The position numbers and the translations under genes were made by a program. The notes below the pieces were generated by a model that was not told where the DNA came from, did no database searches, and saw nothing but the letters and a program-made list of their open reading frames with translations. From positions 151,768-215,767 of the forward strand of contig JAWKNA010000008.1 of assembly GCA_041391925.1 (NCBI GenBank): a DNA stretch of 64,000 nucleotides. The letters are read 5' to 3'. This DNA is from JBPOFM01 sp041391925. GTDB taxonomy: Bacteria; Bacteroidota; Bacteroidia; Flavobacteriales; Flavobacteriaceae. This document shows positions 27,286-35,900 of this stretch, piece after piece (position 1 is the stretch's first letter; each line of letters begins with the position of its first letter).

Positions 27286-29600
27286 AAAATTTCAGTTTAA
27301 TTATAAGTTCATTTCTACTATGTTGCTCGGTAGTTTATCCACAAAAAGGAAAATCTTCTGAAAAAATGGTCGACACGGATTATACACAATATGTCAATCC
27401 GATGATTGGCACCAGCAAAATGGGCCACACGTTTCCGGGTGCCACGGCACCTTTGGGAATGGTCCAGTTGAGTCCGCAGACCAATTTTCAGCCACTTTTC
27501 AAAGACGATGGCACTTACAATCCAGAAACCTACGAATATTGCGCTGGTTATCAACACAAAGACTCGACTATCATTGGGTTTTCGCACACCAATTTTAGCG
27601 GTACGGGACATTCCGATTTGGGTGATTTTTTGGTGATGCCGACCGTTGGTAATTTGGTCTTGGACCCATTAAAAACAAAGGATGGGGCAAAAGGGTTTTA
27701 CTCCACCTTTTCACACGATACCGAAGAAGCACACCCTGGGTATTACAAGGTGGATTTAGATAGCTACGGCATCAAGGCGGAATTGACTACCAGCGACCGT
27801 GTCGGGTTTCATCAATACACCTTTCCAAAGTCGGATAATGCTCATATCCTCTTGGATATGGTTTATAATGTGTATCATTATGATAATAAAAATATCTGGA
27901 TGTTTATTCGGGTTGAAAATGATTCGTTGATTACGGGTTACCGTGAAACGAAAGGATGGGCACGTACCAGAAAAGTATTTTTTGCCATGGCATTTTCAAA
28001 ACCCTTCAAAAGTTACGGCCACAAAAAATATGAAGAGATTCAATACAATGGTTTCTACAGGAAATTCAATGAAAGTGAAAATTTCCCGGAAATGGCAGGA
28101 AAAGATATTCGCGCTTATTTCAATTTTGATACAGAAGAAGGAGAACAAATCAAAATTAAATTTGCATTGTCATCCGTTAGTACAGAAGGTGCTTTGAAAA
28201 ACCTCCGCGCAGAAATTCCACATTGGGATTTTGAAAAAACAAAAGCCGAAACCAAGACCAAATGGAATAAAGAATTGTCGAAAATTGAGGTCAAAACAAT
28301 GACACCAGAAGACAAAATCACATTCTACACGGCCATGTACCATTCGAATTTATCGCCAATAATATATGAAGATGTGGATGGCCAGTATCGTGGTCTTGAC
28401 CAAAATATCCACACGTCAGATGGATTTACCAATTATACTGTTTTTTCTCTTTGGGATACCTATCGTGCGTTACATCCGTTGTTCAACATCACGCAACCAA
28501 AACGTAACAACAACATGATTAAATCGATGTTGGCGCATCATGACCAAAGTGTGCATCACATGTTGCCTATTTGGAGTCATTATGCCAATGAAAACTGGTG
28601 TATGATTGGGTATCACGCCACTTCCGTCATTGCGGATGCCATGGCAAAAAACGTGGGCGATTTTGATAAAAATCATGCTTTGGAAGCGTCCATAAATACT
28701 TCCAATGTTGACTATTATGATGGCATCGGTTTTAACAAACAATACCAATATGTGCCTGAAGACAAAAATGGTTCTTCTGTTTCCAAAACCTTGGAATATG
28801 CGTATGACGATTGGTGCATCGCCCAAATGGCGAAAGAGCTCGGAAACGCTTCCGCAGAAAAAGACTATACCAATCGTTCCACTTATTATGAACATGTTTT
28901 TGACGCATCTATCGGGTTTATGCGTCCGAAATTAGCGGATGGTACCTTCAAAAAAGAATTTGACCCTTTGGATACCCATGGCCAAGGTTTTATTGAAGGA
29001 AATGCTTGGAATTACGGATTGTACGTGCCACAGAACATTCCTCATCTTATCGAACTTATGGGTGGAAAAGATGCCTTCAGCAAACATTTGGATTCATTAT
29101 TCACCATGGAATTGGCAGATAAATACATCGAAAAAAACGAAGACATCACAAGGGATGGACTTATTGGCAATTATGTACACGGCAATGAACCATCGCACCA
29201 TGTTGCTTATCTGTATAATTGGACCAATGATGCCTATAAAACCCAATCGCGTGTGCGAATGATTATGAGCACGATGTACGGTCCAACAGTTGAAGGCTTG
29301 TGTGGCAATGATGATGCGGGCCAGATGAGCGCTTGGTATATTTTTAGCAGTATTGGGTTTTATCCTGTGACACCAGGTTCCCCAGATTACGCTTTGGGAA
29401 GCCCATTGGTCGAAGAGGCTAAAATTCATTTGGACAATGGAAAAACATTGACGATTACAGCAAAAAACCAAAGCAAAACTAATGTGTATGTGAGGCGCGT
29501 GTTGATTAACGGAACACCAGCCAAAAACAATCAAATTTCGCATCAGGATATTATGAATGGTGGTGACATCATTTTTGAAATGACCAATAAACATGGCTAA
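27282..29600 (+). CDS. GH92 alpha-mannosidase, secreted
   Basis: A 772-residue GH92 enzyme with an N-terminal export signal (hydrophobic residues 4-20 with two adjacent Cys; signal peptidase I or II cannot be decided). Motifs match the first paralog: GHTFPGATAPLGMVQLSP, SLWDTYRALHPL, HGNEPSHH with putative general acid Glu636, and GNDDAGQMSAWYIF. It ends directly after the catalytic module, without the extra binding domains of the first paralog. It overlaps the symporter gene by 4 bp and the third GH92 gene by 8 bp, so the three are translated from one message. Confidence 0.93.
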   Translation: MKNFSLIISSFLLCCSVVYPQKGKSSEKMVDTDYTQYVNPMIGTSKMGHTFPGATAPLGMVQLSPQTNFQPLFKDDGTYNPETYEYCAGYQHKDSTIIGFSHTNFSGTGHSDLGDFLVMPTVGNLVLDPLKTKDGAKGFYSTFSHDTEEAHPGYYKVDLDSYGIKAELTTSDRVGFHQYTFPKSDNAHILLDMVYNVYHYDNKNIWMFIRVENDSLITGYRETKGWARTRKVFFAMAFSKPFKSYGHKKYEEIQYNGFYRKFNESENFPEMAGKDIRAYFNFDTEEGEQIKIKFALSSVSTEGALKNLRAEIPHWDFEKTKAETKTKWNKELSKIEVKTMTPEDKITFYTAMYHSNLSPIIYEDVDGQYRGLDQNIHTSDGFTNYTVFSLWDTYRALHPLFNITQPKRNNNMIKSMLAHHDQSVHHMLPIWSHYANENWCMIGYHATSVIADAMAKNVGDFDKNHALEASINTSNVDYYDGIGFNKQYQYVPEDKNGSSVSKTLEYAYDDWCIAQMAKELGNASAEKDYTNRSTYYEHVFDASIGFMRPKLADGTFKKEFDPLDTHGQGFIEGNAWNYGLYVPQNIPHLIELMGGKDAFSKHLDSLFTMELADKYIEKNEDITRDGLIGNYVHGNEPSHHVAYLYNWTNDAYKTQSRVRMIMSTMYGPTVEGLCGNDDAGQMSAWYIFSSIGFYPVTPGSPDYALGSPLVEEAKIHLDNGKTLTITAKNQSKTNVYVRRVLINGTPAKNNQISHQDIMNGGDIIFEMTNKHG

Positions 29601-31917
29601 ACTGAAGTACATTTTTATCATTTCCCTCCTACTTTTCTCTTGTATAAAAGAGGAAAAAAAACCAATTGCTAAACCCACAAAAGAAAACGTCGCATTGGTT
29701 GATTACGTCAACCCGTTGATGGGAACGGATTCCAAATACAGTTTGTCCAACGGTAATACCTATCCTGCGATTGCCACACCTTGGGCCATGAATTTTTGGA
29801 CACCTATGACCTCCAAAATGGGTGATGGATGGACGTATAAATACAATGAAAACAAAATCCGTGGTATCAAACAGACCCATCAACCAAGCCCTTGGATTAA
29901 TGATTATGCCGCTTTATCATTCATGGCGGTTACGGGGGATTTAAAATATAACGAAGAAGACCGCCAATCGTGGTTTTCACATAAAGCCGAAACAGTGACG
30001 CCATATTATTATAAAGTCTATTTGGCAGATTATGATGTGATGGTGGAAGCTACGCCGACTGAACGCGCGGCACAGTTTCAATTCACCTTTCCAGAAAATA
30101 ATTCCTCCTATATCATGTTGGATGCATTTTTTAAAGGTTCGATGGTAAAAATCATTCCTGAAGAACGAAAAATTATTGGCTATTGCCGAAACAATTCTGG
30201 TGGTGTTCCTGATAATTTTCATAATTATTTTGTGGCTGAATTTGATAAGGATTTCGAAATTACCCACACGTGGACGGACGATTGGAAACTTCAAGAAAAC
30301 AATTTGGAAAGCAAAGGCAAACACGTCGGTGCCATCATCGGATTCAAGACCAAAAAAGGAGACGTTGTCCATGTGAAAGTTGCCTCATCATTTATCAGTC
30401 CAGAACAAGCGCAACTAAATTTGGATAGGGAAATTGGCAACGATTCCTTTGAAACCACTAAAGAAAAAGCAAAACAAGCTTGGGAAACCGAACTTCAAAA
30501 GATTCAAATTGAAGACGACAACACTAACAATATTAAAACTTTTTATTCCTGCTTGTATCGAGTGCTATTGTTTCCACGGAAATTTTATGAATTTGATGCC
30601 AACAATAATGTCGTGCATTACAGTCCGTATAATGGCAATGTGGAAAAAGGGTATATGTTTACCGATAATGGATTTTGGGACACCTTTCGCGCCGTCTATC
30701 CATTTTTCAATATGATGTATCCGGAATTTAACAGCCACATTATGGAAGGTTTGGCAAACACCTACAAAGAATCCGGTTGGTTACCCGAATGGGCGAGTCC
30801 AGGACATCGCGACTGTATGATTGGTTCCAACTCCGCGCCGATTATTGTCGATGCTTTTATGAAAGGGAATGTTGCCGAAAAGGATGTTTCAGTTCTTTTT
30901 GAAGCAATTTTGAAAAATGCCGAAGTGAGCGATGGAAGACCCGCAAGTTCCGTTGGACGTGAAGGTTTGGACTATTACAACAATCTCGGTTACGTTCCGT
31001 ATGATGTAGGCGTTAATGAAAATGTGGCGCGCACGTTGGAATATGCTTTTGCTGATTTTACGATTGCACAAATGGCAAAAAAATTAGGAAAAGATTCCAT
31101 TGCAGATAAATTTTACCAACAATCACTTAATTATAACAATGTCTTTGACCCATCCACCAATTTAATGCGCGGAAAAAATGAAGATGGCACTTTTCAATCG
31201 CCATTTAATCCTTTAAAATGGGGTGATGCGTTTACGGAAGGCAACAGTTTACACTACACCTGGTCCGTGTTTCATGATGTGCAAGGGTTGATTGACTTGA
31301 TGGGTGGAAAAGACAATTTTATAAAACAATTGGATGGTGTCTTTACCATGCCACCCGATTTTGATGATTCCTATTATGGCGGCACCATTCATGAAATCCG
31401 CGAAATGCAAATTGTCAATATGGGCAATTATGCCCATGGCAACCAACCAATTCAGCACATGATTTATTTGTATAATTACGCCAATGCCTCCTATAAAGCC
31501 CAAGAAAAAATTCGCGAAGTGCTCAACAAATTATATGCAGCCACTCCAGATGGGTATTGTGGTGATGAAGATAACGGACAGACCTCGGCTTGGTATGTGT
31601 TCAGTGCTTTGGGTTTTTATCCTGTAACTTCGGGCGTTGACCAATATGTGATAGGAAGTCCATTGTTTGACAAGGCAATGCTTCATTTGGAAAATGGAAA
31701 GACATTTGTTATTGAAGCAAATCACAATTCTGATAAAAATGTCTATATCCAATCAGCATCCTTGAATGGAGTTCCCTACAACCATAGTTACTTGAAATTT
31801 GAAGACCTTCAAAACGGAGGACAACTTCATTTTGAAATAGGCGATAAGCCAAATAAAGAATGGGCAAACAACAAAGAAGACGTGCCTTACTCTTACAGTT
31901 TAAAAAAAGACAAATAA
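29593..31917 (+). CDS. GH92 family lipoprotein with Gln in place of the general acid
   Basis: A 774-residue GH92 lipoprotein (LLLFSC lipobox, Cys17) clearly diverged from its two neighbours. The GHTFPGA region is replaced by LSNGNTYPAIATPWAMNFW, a pattern of a separate GH92 branch, and the motif HGNEPSHH is HGNQPIQH, with Gln618 where the paralogs have Glu. The second catalytic region is kept (GDEDNGQTSAWYVF), as is the substrate-binding FWDTFRAVYPF. Loss of the acid with an intact base is known from a GH92 enzyme acting on mannose-1-phospho-6-mannose, where the phosphate leaving group needs no acid. That activity here is inference. Confidence 0.92.
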   Translation: MAKLKYIFIISLLLFSCIKEEKKPIAKPTKENVALVDYVNPLMGTDSKYSLSNGNTYPAIATPWAMNFWTPMTSKMGDGWTYKYNENKIRGIKQTHQPSPWINDYAALSFMAVTGDLKYNEEDRQSWFSHKAETVTPYYYKVYLADYDVMVEATPTERAAQFQFTFPENNSSYIMLDAFFKGSMVKIIPEERKIIGYCRNNSGGVPDNFHNYFVAEFDKDFEITHTWTDDWKLQENNLESKGKHVGAIIGFKTKKGDVVHVKVASSFISPEQAQLNLDREIGNDSFETTKEKAKQAWETELQKIQIEDDNTNNIKTFYSCLYRVLLFPRKFYEFDANNNVVHYSPYNGNVEKGYMFTDNGFWDTFRAVYPFFNMMYPEFNSHIMEGLANTYKESGWLPEWASPGHRDCMIGSNSAPIIVDAFMKGNVAEKDVSVLFEAILKNAEVSDGRPASSVGREGLDYYNNLGYVPYDVGVNENVARTLEYAFADFTIAQMAKKLGKDSIADKFYQQSLNYNNVFDPSTNLMRGKNEDGTFQSPFNPLKWGDAFTEGNSLHYTWSVFHDVQGLIDLMGGKDNFIKQLDGVFTMPPDFDDSYYGGTIHEIREMQIVNMGNYAHGNQPIQHMIYLYNYANASYKAQEKIREVLNKLYAATPDGYCGDEDNGQTSAWYVFSALGFYPVTSGVDQYVIGSPLFDKAMLHLENGKTFVIEANHNSDKNVYIQSASLNGVPYNHSYLKFEDLQNGGQLHFEIGDKPNKEWANNKEDVPYSYSLKKDK

Positions 31918-31955
31918 AAGATTCCTACTTACATGGGAATGATAATAGATTAGTT

Positions 31956-32966
31956 ATGAAACGCAGAAACTTTATCAGAAATGCATCTTTAACAGGTGTT
32001 GGATTGACCGTTGGAAGCACCTTGTTAAATTGCGATGACAAATACAAAAAATCCGAATCAAAAGATGTCATTGTGAACAACGAAGCGCAAGGCTCTCTCC
32101 CATTGGTCATTGCCACTTGGAATGTACCAAACGCGACCGCAAAGGCTTGGGAGGTTTTAGAAAATGGAGGCAATGCCCTGGATGCTGTAGAACAAGGCTG
32201 TATGGTGGAAGAAGCTGATGTTACAAATCAATCTGTCGGAAAAGGCGGTTTGCCCGATAGAGATGGTCATGTTACCTTGGATGCTTGCATTATGGACAAC
32301 CATGGTAATTGTGGTTCTGTGGTTTTTCTTGAAAATGTGGTTCATGCCGTTTCGGTGGCAAGAAAGGTTATGGAAGACACACCGCATGTGATGCTCGCTG
32401 GAAAAGGCGCAGAACAATACGCTTACGAACTTGGATTTCCTAAAGAAAATTTATTGACTGATGCCTCTAAAAAAGCCTGGGAAGAATGGAAAAAAACATC
32501 CAAATACAAACCTGTAATAAATATTGAAAATCACGACACCATTGGGATGCTGGCGATTGATAAAAATGGCGACATTTCTGGGGCTTGTACTACCAGTGGA
32601 TTGGCTTATAAAATGCATGGTCGCGTAGGTGATTCTCCAATTGTGGGAGTTGGATTATTTGTGGACAACGAAATTGGTGCCGCTGTTGCCACAGGTTTGG
32701 GTGAAGAAGTAATGAAGACCATCGGCAGTTTTTTGGTTGTTGAATTGATGCGGCAAGGCAAAACTCCCCAAGAAGCTTGTGAGGAAGCTATTGGCAGAAT
32801 CGTCAATAAACCCAATAGTAATTATAAAGATTTTCAAGTCGGTTACATCGCGGTGAATAAAAAAGGTATCACGGGAAGTTACTCCATACATCAATATTTT
32901 AGCATGACGAAGTATCAAGATGGAACAAATGAAAATGTTCAGTCTGACTTTTATTTAAAGAATTAA
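31956..32966 (+). CDS. Exported glycosylasparaginase (N4-(beta-N-acetylglucosaminyl)-L-asparaginase)
   Basis: An Ntn-hydrolase of 336 residues that cleaves the GlcNAc-Asn bond left after N-glycan trimming. The self-processing site HDTIGMLA gives Thr195 as the nucleophile of the beta chain; GNALDAVEQG and GRVGDSPIVGVG are family motifs. The N-terminus is KRRNFIRNASLTG followed by a hydrophobic stretch and LLNC, that is, a twin-arginine signal with a possible lipobox, so the enzyme is exported folded. The start is the ATG before KRRNF; a longer frame from 31860 lies inside the preceding gene. Only 38 bp after the third GH92, so the locus likely acts on whole N-glycans. Confidence 0.93.
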   Translation: MKRRNFIRNASLTGVGLTVGSTLLNCDDKYKKSESKDVIVNNEAQGSLPLVIATWNVPNATAKAWEVLENGGNALDAVEQGCMVEEADVTNQSVGKGGLPDRDGHVTLDACIMDNHGNCGSVVFLENVVHAVSVARKVMEDTPHVMLAGKGAEQYAYELGFPKENLLTDASKKAWEEWKKTSKYKPVINIENHDTIGMLAIDKNGDISGACTTSGLAYKMHGRVGDSPIVGVGLFVDNEIGAAVATGLGEEVMKTIGSFLVVELMRQGKTPQEACEEAIGRIVNKPNSNYKDFQVGYIAVNKKGITGSYSIHQYFSMTKYQDGTNENVQSDFYLKN

Positions 32967-33003
32967 ATTTCAGTATATTGCATAGTGACCAACAACATTT
33001 CAG

Positions 33004-34962
33004 ATGCAATCTAAAGGCCTCCTAATTTTACTTTTCCTTTTCTCTTTCATTCCATCGGTTGCTCAAGATGATTTAAATTCGGTAAATCGTTCTGTCGATT
33101 CCATTCTGCAGACTATTGATAAGTACCCAAACGATGCAGAGCGAGTTAAAATTCTAAATAGTAAAGCAGGAGAATTTCGATATACTAAAAAAACGCTCGA
33201 GCTACTCAATAAATCCATAGCGATTTCCAAAAAAACAAAAAATGCCAGATTATTGGCAGATTCTTATTATTCACTGGGAAACTATTATTACTACAATACT
33301 CGTTTGGATTCGGCAATGGCCAATTTTGATAAATCAAGTGATTACCTAGATACATCTGAGTTCCCATTTTTGGAAGCTACGGTACTAATAAGCAAAGCTG
33401 GTATATACAGAAAAAATGGCAATATGCCTTTGGCCATTTCGACCATGTTGAAATCCAAAAACATATTGGATAAAATAGATACGTTAACTCTTACAGAAGA
33501 TGAGCGAAACAAATATAAAGGTCAAAATCTTGTACTCAACAATTCTTTGGCTAATTATTACAACCAGATGGAGGAATATGATAAAGCTTTGACATTTTAT
33601 GATTTATCGTATGAGTCTGCCCTTCAACTCGGTTCTAAAATCAATGCAGGAATTATTATCTCAAATAAAGGTGATTTATTGCTTAAAATGGGAAAGTTAG
33701 AGGAAGCCTTGGCCTTGCAACATGAGGGTAAAAAACTGAAAGAAGAAGGCAAAGCTCCTGTGCGTATCATTTCCAATTCCGATTTGAATATTGGCACCGC
33801 AAACCTAAAATTGAAGAATTATGATGAAGCACTGATTTATTTCAACAAGGCTTATGATTTTTATAAAAGCGAAAATTTGCAAACAAAACTTTATGAGGTT
33901 CTATTTTATCGTGGAAGTTTGTACTATGAGCAACATGAAAATGAACTGGCCATCAAAGATTGCGAGGCATCCAAAGAGATTTCAAGTGTGCAAAACGATA
34001 TAGAATTTTTTACAAAATCATGCAAGTGCTTGTATGATGCGTATAAAACTTCAGGTGCATTCGATAAGGCTTTACTGAACCATGAAGACTATTTGAAAGC
34101 CAAGGACTCTGTTTTTAATGAGGAAAATGTAAAAAAGCAAACACAACTGGAAATGCAATACGAGTTTGATAAAAAACAAGAATTGCAGGAAATAACGCTT
34201 AAAGCCAAAGAAAGGGAGAGCCAACTATACTCCTATTTGGCTTTTGCCGGACTCCTCATTGCTTCCTCTCTAGGCTTTTTTTTCTATAAAAATCGAAAAA
34301 AGAATATTCAATTGGCAAAACAACAGGTATTGCTTGAAGCTTCGATTGATGAAAAAAATATCCTTTTAAAAGAAACACACCATCGCGTAAAGAACAGTTT
34401 TCAAATTGTTTCCAGCCTACTATACTTACAATCTGAAACTATTGAAGATAAAGAAGCCAAAACAGCTATTAAAGAAGCCGAAAATAGGGTTCGTTCAATG
34501 GTTCTGATTCACCAAAAATTATATAACAAGGATCAACTCGTAGGTATCGATACCAAAGAATATTTTACGGATTTGGTCAATGATATCTTCGAAAGCCATC
34601 AGTTTAAAGAGCAATCAATAAAGTACCTATTGGACGTGGAGTCCTTTATTCTGGATGTAGAGACCATCACACCTATTGGTTTGATTCTTAATGAATTGAT
34701 TGTAAATGTACTTAAACATGCATTCACGAAAGTGGAAAGCACCAGCTTGCTTCGAATAGAATTCAAACATCTAGACAATTCACTTGTACTCAAAGTCATT
34801 GACAATGGCAAAGGGCTCGAAAAAGATATCAAAGAGACTTCATTTGGTATTAAGTTAATGAAGGCGCTTTCGAAAAAACTAAAGGCCGAGCTTCGATTTC
34901 ATTCTGAAAAAGGAAAGGGAACTGAGGCAGTTTTAAGTATCAAAAAATTCAATATTCTTTAA
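33004..34962 (+). CDS. TPR sensor histidine kinase (HisKA_2/HATPase)
   Basis: A 652-residue membrane kinase. Order: signal peptide (1-20), periplasmic TPR-like helices (about 40-390), one transmembrane helix (about 408-427), a HisKA_2-type dimerisation/phosphorylation helix with KETHHRVKNSFQ (His459/His460), and a HATPase domain with LILNELIVNVLKHAF (N box) and VIDNGKGLEKD. It lies 37 bp after the glycosylasparaginase gene without a terminator, so read-through from the mannosidase locus is possible. Its partner is the LytTR regulator 38 bp downstream. The signal sensed is unknown. Confidence 0.93.
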   Translation: MQSKGLLILLFLFSFIPSVAQDDLNSVNRSVDSILQTIDKYPNDAERVKILNSKAGEFRYTKKTLELLNKSIAISKKTKNARLLADSYYSLGNYYYYNTRLDSAMANFDKSSDYLDTSEFPFLEATVLISKAGIYRKNGNMPLAISTMLKSKNILDKIDTLTLTEDERNKYKGQNLVLNNSLANYYNQMEEYDKALTFYDLSYESALQLGSKINAGIIISNKGDLLLKMGKLEEALALQHEGKKLKEEGKAPVRIISNSDLNIGTANLKLKNYDEALIYFNKAYDFYKSENLQTKLYEVLFYRGSLYYEQHENELAIKDCEASKEISSVQNDIEFFTKSCKCLYDAYKTSGAFDKALLNHEDYLKAKDSVFNEENVKKQTQLEMQYEFDKKQELQEITLKAKERESQLYSYLAFAGLLIASSLGFFFYKNRKKNIQLAKQQVLLEASIDEKNILLKETHHRVKNSFQIVSSLLYLQSETIEDKEAKTAIKEAENRVRSMVLIHQKLYNKDQLVGIDTKEYFTDLVNDIFESHQFKEQSIKYLLDVESFILDVETITPIGLILNELIVNVLKHAFTKVESTSLLRIEFKHLDNSLVLKVIDNGKGLEKDIKETSFGIKLMKALSKKLKAELRFHSEKGKGTEAVLSIKKFNIL

Positions 34963-35000
34963 TACATTTAAAACTATAAACGAGAATCAAATCTTGATAG

Positions 35001-35684
35001 ATGCCGTTAAGAATTTTTATTGTTGAAGACGAACCCTTGATTGCCGCCACTATAGAGACAGCTCTTTTAAAACAGGGCTATTTGATTTGTGGTGAAGCTG
35101 ATAATTTTGAAGACTCCTACCATGAAATCCTCAAGTCCAAACCCGATTTAGTACTCATTGACATTAACCTCGAGGGCGACAAAGACGGAGTAGATCTTGC
35201 TCTGGTGTTAGATATTTTGGATGTTCCTTATCTTTACCTTACTTCACAAACCGATTCCTTAACTATTGCCAAAGTAAAACAAAGCAAACCTTTAGGATAT
35301 GTTGTGAAGCCTTTTACTGAGACTGGGTTGAGAAGCAACATAGAAATTGCATGGAATAATTACTCAAATGATGACAGGGAGTATTTAAGTTTTACGTCCA
35401 ATAATGAGTTTCATCGTATCAAACAATCACAGATTCTTTATTTGAAAGCTTTCGATAATTATTGCTATGTTGTGACACAAGAACAGGACTATTTATCTCC
35501 AAAAACCTTAAAGGCTCTATCAGAACTCCTGAACCCAGAACTATTCATCAAAACGCATCGATCGTATATTGTCAATGTTTCAAAAATCACTTCCTTAAAA
35601 ACCCAATCATTGTATATCAATATGATTAAAATTCCAATAAGCAAGTCTCACAAAGAGAATCTAAAGGAAAAGTTCAAAATCTAA
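35001..35684 (+). CDS. LytTR-family response regulator
   Basis: A 227-residue regulator: receiver domain (1-120) with acidic pocket VEDEP, phosphoacceptor Asp54 in VLIDINLEG and the conserved Lys in VVKPFTE; then a LytTR DNA-binding domain (about 128-225) with FIKTHRSYIVNV and IPISKSHKENL. LytTR regulators bind pairs of direct repeats about two helical turns apart, and exactly such a pair sits 32 bp after this gene. It forms a two-component system with the TPR kinase upstream. Confidence 0.95.
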   Translation: MPLRIFIVEDEPLIAATIETALLKQGYLICGEADNFEDSYHEILKSKPDLVLIDINLEGDKDGVDLALVLDILDVPYLYLTSQTDSLTIAKVKQSKPLGYVVKPFTETGLRSNIEIAWNNYSNDDREYLSFTSNNEFHRIKQSQILYLKAFDNYCYVVTQEQDYLSPKTLKALSELLNPELFIKTHRSYIVNVSKITSLKTQSLYINMIKIPISKSHKENLKEKFKI

Positions 35685-35715
35685 ATTCTAGTTCATTACA
35701 CGTTTTGTGTTTTCC

Positions 35716-35749
35716 GTTCACTAAATAAAAATGGCCATTCACTAAATAA
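35716..35749 (+). promoter_or_regulatory. Candidate LytTR operator: two direct repeats with 21-bp period
   Basis: The 12-mer TTCACTAAATAA occurs at 35717-35728 and 35738-35749, start-to-start exactly 21 bp; the preceding bases also match (CCGTTCAC / CCATTCAC). A weaker copy TTCATTACA lies at 35692. The spacing fits the side-by-side binding of LytTR dimers. It lies between the regulator and the secreted adhesin-like gene. Confidence 0.6.
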
Positions 35750-35816
35750 TTTCGATTTACAGAGTAGGCATACTTAATTTTAGGTGAAACAAAAATCCCC
35801 ACAACTCACATTCTAT

Positions 35817-35845
35817 ATGAATCTGTAAGATTCATGTTCAATTTT
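35817..35845 (+). terminator. Weak hairpin with T-run upstream of the adhesin-like gene
   Basis: ATGAATCT at 35817-35824 pairs with AGATTCAT at 35828-35835 (3-base loop), followed after five bases by a T-run. AT-rich, so it could be a weak terminator for the kinase-regulator operon or an operator for the next gene. Confidence 0.35.
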
Positions 35846-35900
35846 TTTGATCAATAGCAATTGTTTTTTCAAATTTTTAATTGTCATAAACCCTATCATT

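Noticed and set aside
31860..31955. N-terminal extension of the glycosylasparaginase
   Set aside because: It lies within the end of the third GH92 gene and would bury the twin-arginine signal.
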